Below, piece after piece: positions 6,554 through 8,718 of a stretch of 8,718 nt of DNA (position 1 is its first letter; the number at the start of each line of letters is the position of its first letter). The notes under the pieces were generated by a model, which was not told where the DNA came from, did not search any database, and saw only the letters and a program-made list of their open reading frames with translations. Source of the stretch: an uncultured Oscillospiraceae bacterium (lineage in GTDB: Bacteria > Bacillota > Clostridia > Oscillospirales > Acutalibacteraceae). The stretch lies in NCBI GenBank assembly GCA_900548305.1, contig URJZ01000039.1, forward strand, positions 1 to 8,718. The letters are read 5' to 3'. Position numbers and translations under genes: made by a program.

Positions 6554-8296
6554 ATGTCAATTTTAAAATCTTACGACTATGTTTTATTTGACGGCGCCTT
6601 CGGAACGTATTACAGCAAAAAATATCACAGTGAACAACCGTGTGAATTTGCATGCATTGAATATCCTGAACGTGTGCTAGAAATTCATCAAGAATATATA
6701 GCAGCAGGAGCCATGGCGATTAAAACAAATACATTTGCAGCCAATACCATTTCATTAAAAAAAGATTTTTCTTCTGTGAGCGAAATTATAACGCAGGCTT
6801 GGAAGTTGGCAAATCAAGCAATAGGCAGCAAAAAAGTGTTTGTTTTTGCAGATATCGGACCTATTTTTACTGAGGATAACTCTATCGACGAGCTCTATCA
6901 AATTGTAGATTTATTTTTGTCTTTGGGAGCAAAATATTTTTTACTAGAAACCGCACAAGATGACTCTGTATTTCATTTGGCTGGATATATTAAGCAAAAA
7001 CTTCCTGATGCATTCGTCATTACGTCATTTGCGGTGGATCAAGACGGCTATACCAGAAAAGGAATTCCGCTTAAAAAACTCGTAACGCAAAGTAAAAACT
7101 GGAATATGGATGCATTTGGTTTAAACTGCATGTGTGGGCCTTCTCATTTGTTGCAAATTATTTCCGAGCTGTCGGTTTCCAAACCGTTAAGTGTAATGCC
7201 TAACTCCGGTTATCCGCTGAGTGTCAACGGTCGTACACTGTTTATCGATAACGAAACTTACTTTGCGGACAAAATGGTACAAATGTATCAGCAAGGAGTA
7301 AAAATACTAGGTGGATGCTGTGGTACTACTCCGAATCATATTAAAGCTGTGGCGCAATATCTTCAGAACCCCAACATAAGTGCAGAAATGCCGCGTATTA
7401 CAATAAAAGAAGAATTATTGAAAGAAGAAGGCGTCACAAATCCTTTTGCTGAAAAATTGAATCATAATCAAAAGGTAATCGCAGTTGAACTGGATCCTCC
7501 TTTCGATACCGATTACAGTCATATTCAAGAAGCTGCACCTGTTTTAAAAGAGGTAGGTGCAGACGCTATTACAATTGCAGACAGTCCTTTGGCTAGAGCT
7601 AGGGCAAATAGTTTTATGATGGCTGCTAAAATTCAGCGTGAAGTTGGAATTCCGACAATACCACACTTTACATGCCGTGACCAAAATATGATTGGTTTAA
7701 AATCTCTTTTGATGGGTGGTAATATTGAGAATATACATAACGTACTTGTTGTGACCGGAGATCCTGTGCCGGCAGATAATCGCCGTGATATAAAAGGTGT
7801 ATTTAGTACCAACTCTTATCATTTGATTGAATATATACAAACATTGAATCAAGATATTTTTCAGTCTAATCCATATTTTATTGGCGGAGCCTTGAATGTA
7901 AATTCCAAAAGATTTGAATTTGAATTAAAACGCGCATTGAAAAAACAAGAAATGGGTGTACGCTTTTTCTTAACACAACCGATTTATTCTGAAGATGCGA
8001 TAGAAAATTTAAAATTGGCCAAACAAACACTGAGTGTAAAAATACTAGCAGGTTTTATGCCAATTGTCAGCTATCGAAACGCAGTGTTTTTAAATAACGA
8101 AGTAGCAGGTATTGACATACCTGAAAAAGTTATTGCACGAATGGAAGGACAAACATCTGAGTTTGTGCAAAAAATTTCGTTGGATTATTGTATGGATTTA
8201 ATATTAAAAATTGGACACGATTGCGATGGCTATTATTTGATGACACCTTTGAAAAAATATCAAATGATAGCTGAATTAATAAAGAGAATGAAATGA
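6554..8296 (+). CDS. bifunctional homocysteine S-methyltransferase / 5,10-methylenetetrahydrofolate reductase
   Basis: A 580-residue fusion like Bacillus YitJ (about 612 residues). The N-terminal half (about 1-275) is a homocysteine-binding methyltransferase barrel: DGAFGT (13-18) and the zinc cysteines C192 (GLNC) and C255-C256 (LGGCCGT). The C-terminal half (about 300-580) is a MetF-type FAD barrel: VELDPP (311-316) with the conserved Glu312, TGDP (401-404) with Asp403 near the flavin, and FFLTQP (471-476) with Gln475. The reductase half reduces methylene-THF to methyl-THF; the first half would methylate homocysteine to methionine, the methyl donor being uncertain for this family because no cobalamin-binding domain is present. 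It acts in the cytoplasm. Start ATG 6554 has GGAG ten bases upstream. It is monocistronic as far as can be seen and is divergent from aspS. Confidence 0.95.
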   Translation: MSILKSYDYVLFDGAFGTYYSKKYHSEQPCEFACIEYPERVLEIHQEYIAAGAMAIKTNTFAANTISLKKDFSSVSEIITQAWKLANQAIGSKKVFVFADIGPIFTEDNSIDELYQIVDLFLSLGAKYFLLETAQDDSVFHLAGYIKQKLPDAFVITSFAVDQDGYTRKGIPLKKLVTQSKNWNMDAFGLNCMCGPSHLLQIISELSVSKPLSVMPNSGYPLSVNGRTLFIDNETYFADKMVQMYQQGVKILGGCCGTTPNHIKAVAQYLQNPNISAEMPRITIKEELLKEEGVTNPFAEKLNHNQKVIAVELDPPFDTDYSHIQEAAPVLKEVGADAITIADSPLARARANSFMMAAKIQREVGIPTIPHFTCRDQNMIGLKSLLMGGNIENIHNVLVVTGDPVPADNRRDIKGVFSTNSYHLIEYIQTLNQDIFQSNPYFIGGALNVNSKRFEFELKRALKKQEMGVRFFLTQPIYSEDAIENLKLAKQTLSVKILAGFMPIVSYRNAVFLNNEVAGIDIPEKVIARMEGQTSEFVQKISLDYCMDLILKIGHDCDGYYLMTPLKKYQMIAELIKRMK

Positions 8297-8340
8297 TAGT
8301 TTTGTAACTTTTTGACCTACATTTTGTATTTTGAACTAGC

Positions 8341-8377
8341 AAATTAACAATATTTTGATGTTGAAAATTGTTAATTT
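8341..8377. repeat. 11-bp-arm inverted repeat after the MTHFR fusion gene
   Basis: AAATTAACAAT (8341-8351) and ATTGTTAATTT (8367-8377) are perfect inverted arms with a 15-base loop. It lies 44 bases beyond the stop of the fusion gene and about 40 bases before the next promoter. The stem is nearly all A-T and no U-tract follows beyond its own TTT, so it would be a weak terminator at best. An operator for the downstream promoter is the alternative. Confidence 0.4.
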
Positions 8378-8419
8378 CCATAAAATAACAAATAAGTGAC
8401 AAATAAATTACAAAAAGTG

Positions 8420-8448
8420 TTGACAGTAAAGCAATCTAGAAATATAAT
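8420..8448 (+). promoter_or_regulatory. perfect consensus sigma-A promoter
   Basis: TTGACA (8420-8425) and TATAAT (8443-8448) match both consensus hexamers exactly, with the optimal 17-base spacer. Transcription should start near 8455, giving a leader of about 98 bases before the TTG start at 8553. It is the best promoter in the window and predicts strong or tightly repressed expression of the small gene that follows. Confidence 0.88.
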
Positions 8449-8552
8449 GTAAAAACAGGAAGGAAATGTAAAAGCATAGCGTGAGATGTCTAAGATTGAT
8501 GTAAAGTATAGTTAGTTTGAAAGATTATTGAGAGGTGACAGGAGAGGTTATA

Positions 8553-8718
8553 TTGTTAAATAGGAAGTATGAATTAATTACTACAACTATTATTCATGAG
8601 GAGATTGGAGCTTACATTGGATATGGTATTCGTTATGGTGAACATGCGGTAACAGATATATCATTAGACAGAGCGAAAATAGAAAATTTAATTGAACGCA
8701 TGAATTCAGATGAATTAT
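8553..8718 (+). CDS. small protein, possibly DUF6514 family, N-terminal part (cut by right edge)
   Basis: Fifty-five codons are visible. The start is TTG 8553, chosen because AGGAG (8540-8544) lies eight bases upstream and the only nearby in-frame alternative, GTG 8535, has a poor ribosome site; the first ATG nearby (8569) is out of frame and stops at once. The product begins MLNRKYELITTTI, then GYGIRYGEHAVTDISLDR and KIENLIERMNSDEL. The order of a YGI strand, an acidic DIS-D turn and an amphipathic helix reminds me of the small clostridial DUF6514 family (about 100 residues, function unknown), where ISTD followed by a helix is common. That assignment is from memory and moderate. No signal peptide or membrane segment is seen. 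It is driven by the consensus promoter at 8420-8448. Confidence 0.7.
   Translation, partial: MLNRKYELITTTIIHEEIGAYIGYGIRYGEHAVTDISLDRAKIENLIERMNSDEL

Noticed and set aside
8466..8471. Minimal start-stop ORF (ATG TAA) after AGGAAGG in the leader of the last gene
   Set aside because: The ribosome-site spacing is too short and it sits only about ten bases from the expected transcript start. It is more likely chance.
8486..8515. Nine-codon leader peptide MSKIDVKYS
   Set aside because: There is no proper ribosome site, no run of regulatory codons and no adjoining attenuator hairpin.

Overview
The window looks like a chromosomal segment of a low-GC Firmicute, most likely a member of the Clostridia. 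Intergenic DNA is very AT-rich, Shine-Dalgarno sites are strong AGGAGG-type sequences and promoters are sigma-A-like. Gene content agrees: an indirect tRNA-amidation operon, a YitJ-type methionine fusion enzyme and a small clostridial-type protein at the right edge. I see no mobile element, CRISPR array, tRNA or rRNA.

Layout. Positions 1-272 (minus) hold the start of a putative lipoprotein gene that runs off the left edge, with a good promoter at 318-346. Positions 601-1084 (plus) carry a small three-helix membrane protein gene that appears broken by a +1 frameshift in an A5 run. A strong two-way terminator (1126-1167) separates it from the main block. Positions 6145 down to 1180 (minus) are a tight operon aspS-gatC-gatA-gatB, read from a promoter at 6255-6283. 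An AT-rich divergent intergenic region of about 408 bp (6146-6553) holds promoters for both sides and several inverted repeats. Positions 6554-8296 (plus) encode a homocysteine S-methyltransferase/methylenetetrahydrofolate reductase fusion. A perfect consensus promoter (8420-8448) then drives a small gene starting at TTG 8553 that is cut by the right edge.

How the genes work together. AspS and GatCAB form the two-step route to Asn-tRNA(Asn): a non-discriminating AspRS would make Asp-tRNA(Asn) and GatCAB would amidate it. The same GatCAB can amidate Glu-tRNA(Gln). The divergent fusion enzyme belongs to one-carbon and methionine metabolism and has no evident functional link to the operon.

The most striking observation is in aspS. 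The N-terminal anticodon-binding OB-fold lacks six residues that are otherwise near-invariant, including the position of the phenylalanine that stacks on the anticodon (E. coli F35). The rest of the enzyme looks intact. Other points of interest are the frameshifted membrane protein, a palindrome lying on the aspS -10 box, repeated TTTTTGTATA elements upstream of the methionine gene, and the lack of a SAM riboswitch there. I found no convincing new multi-gene system.
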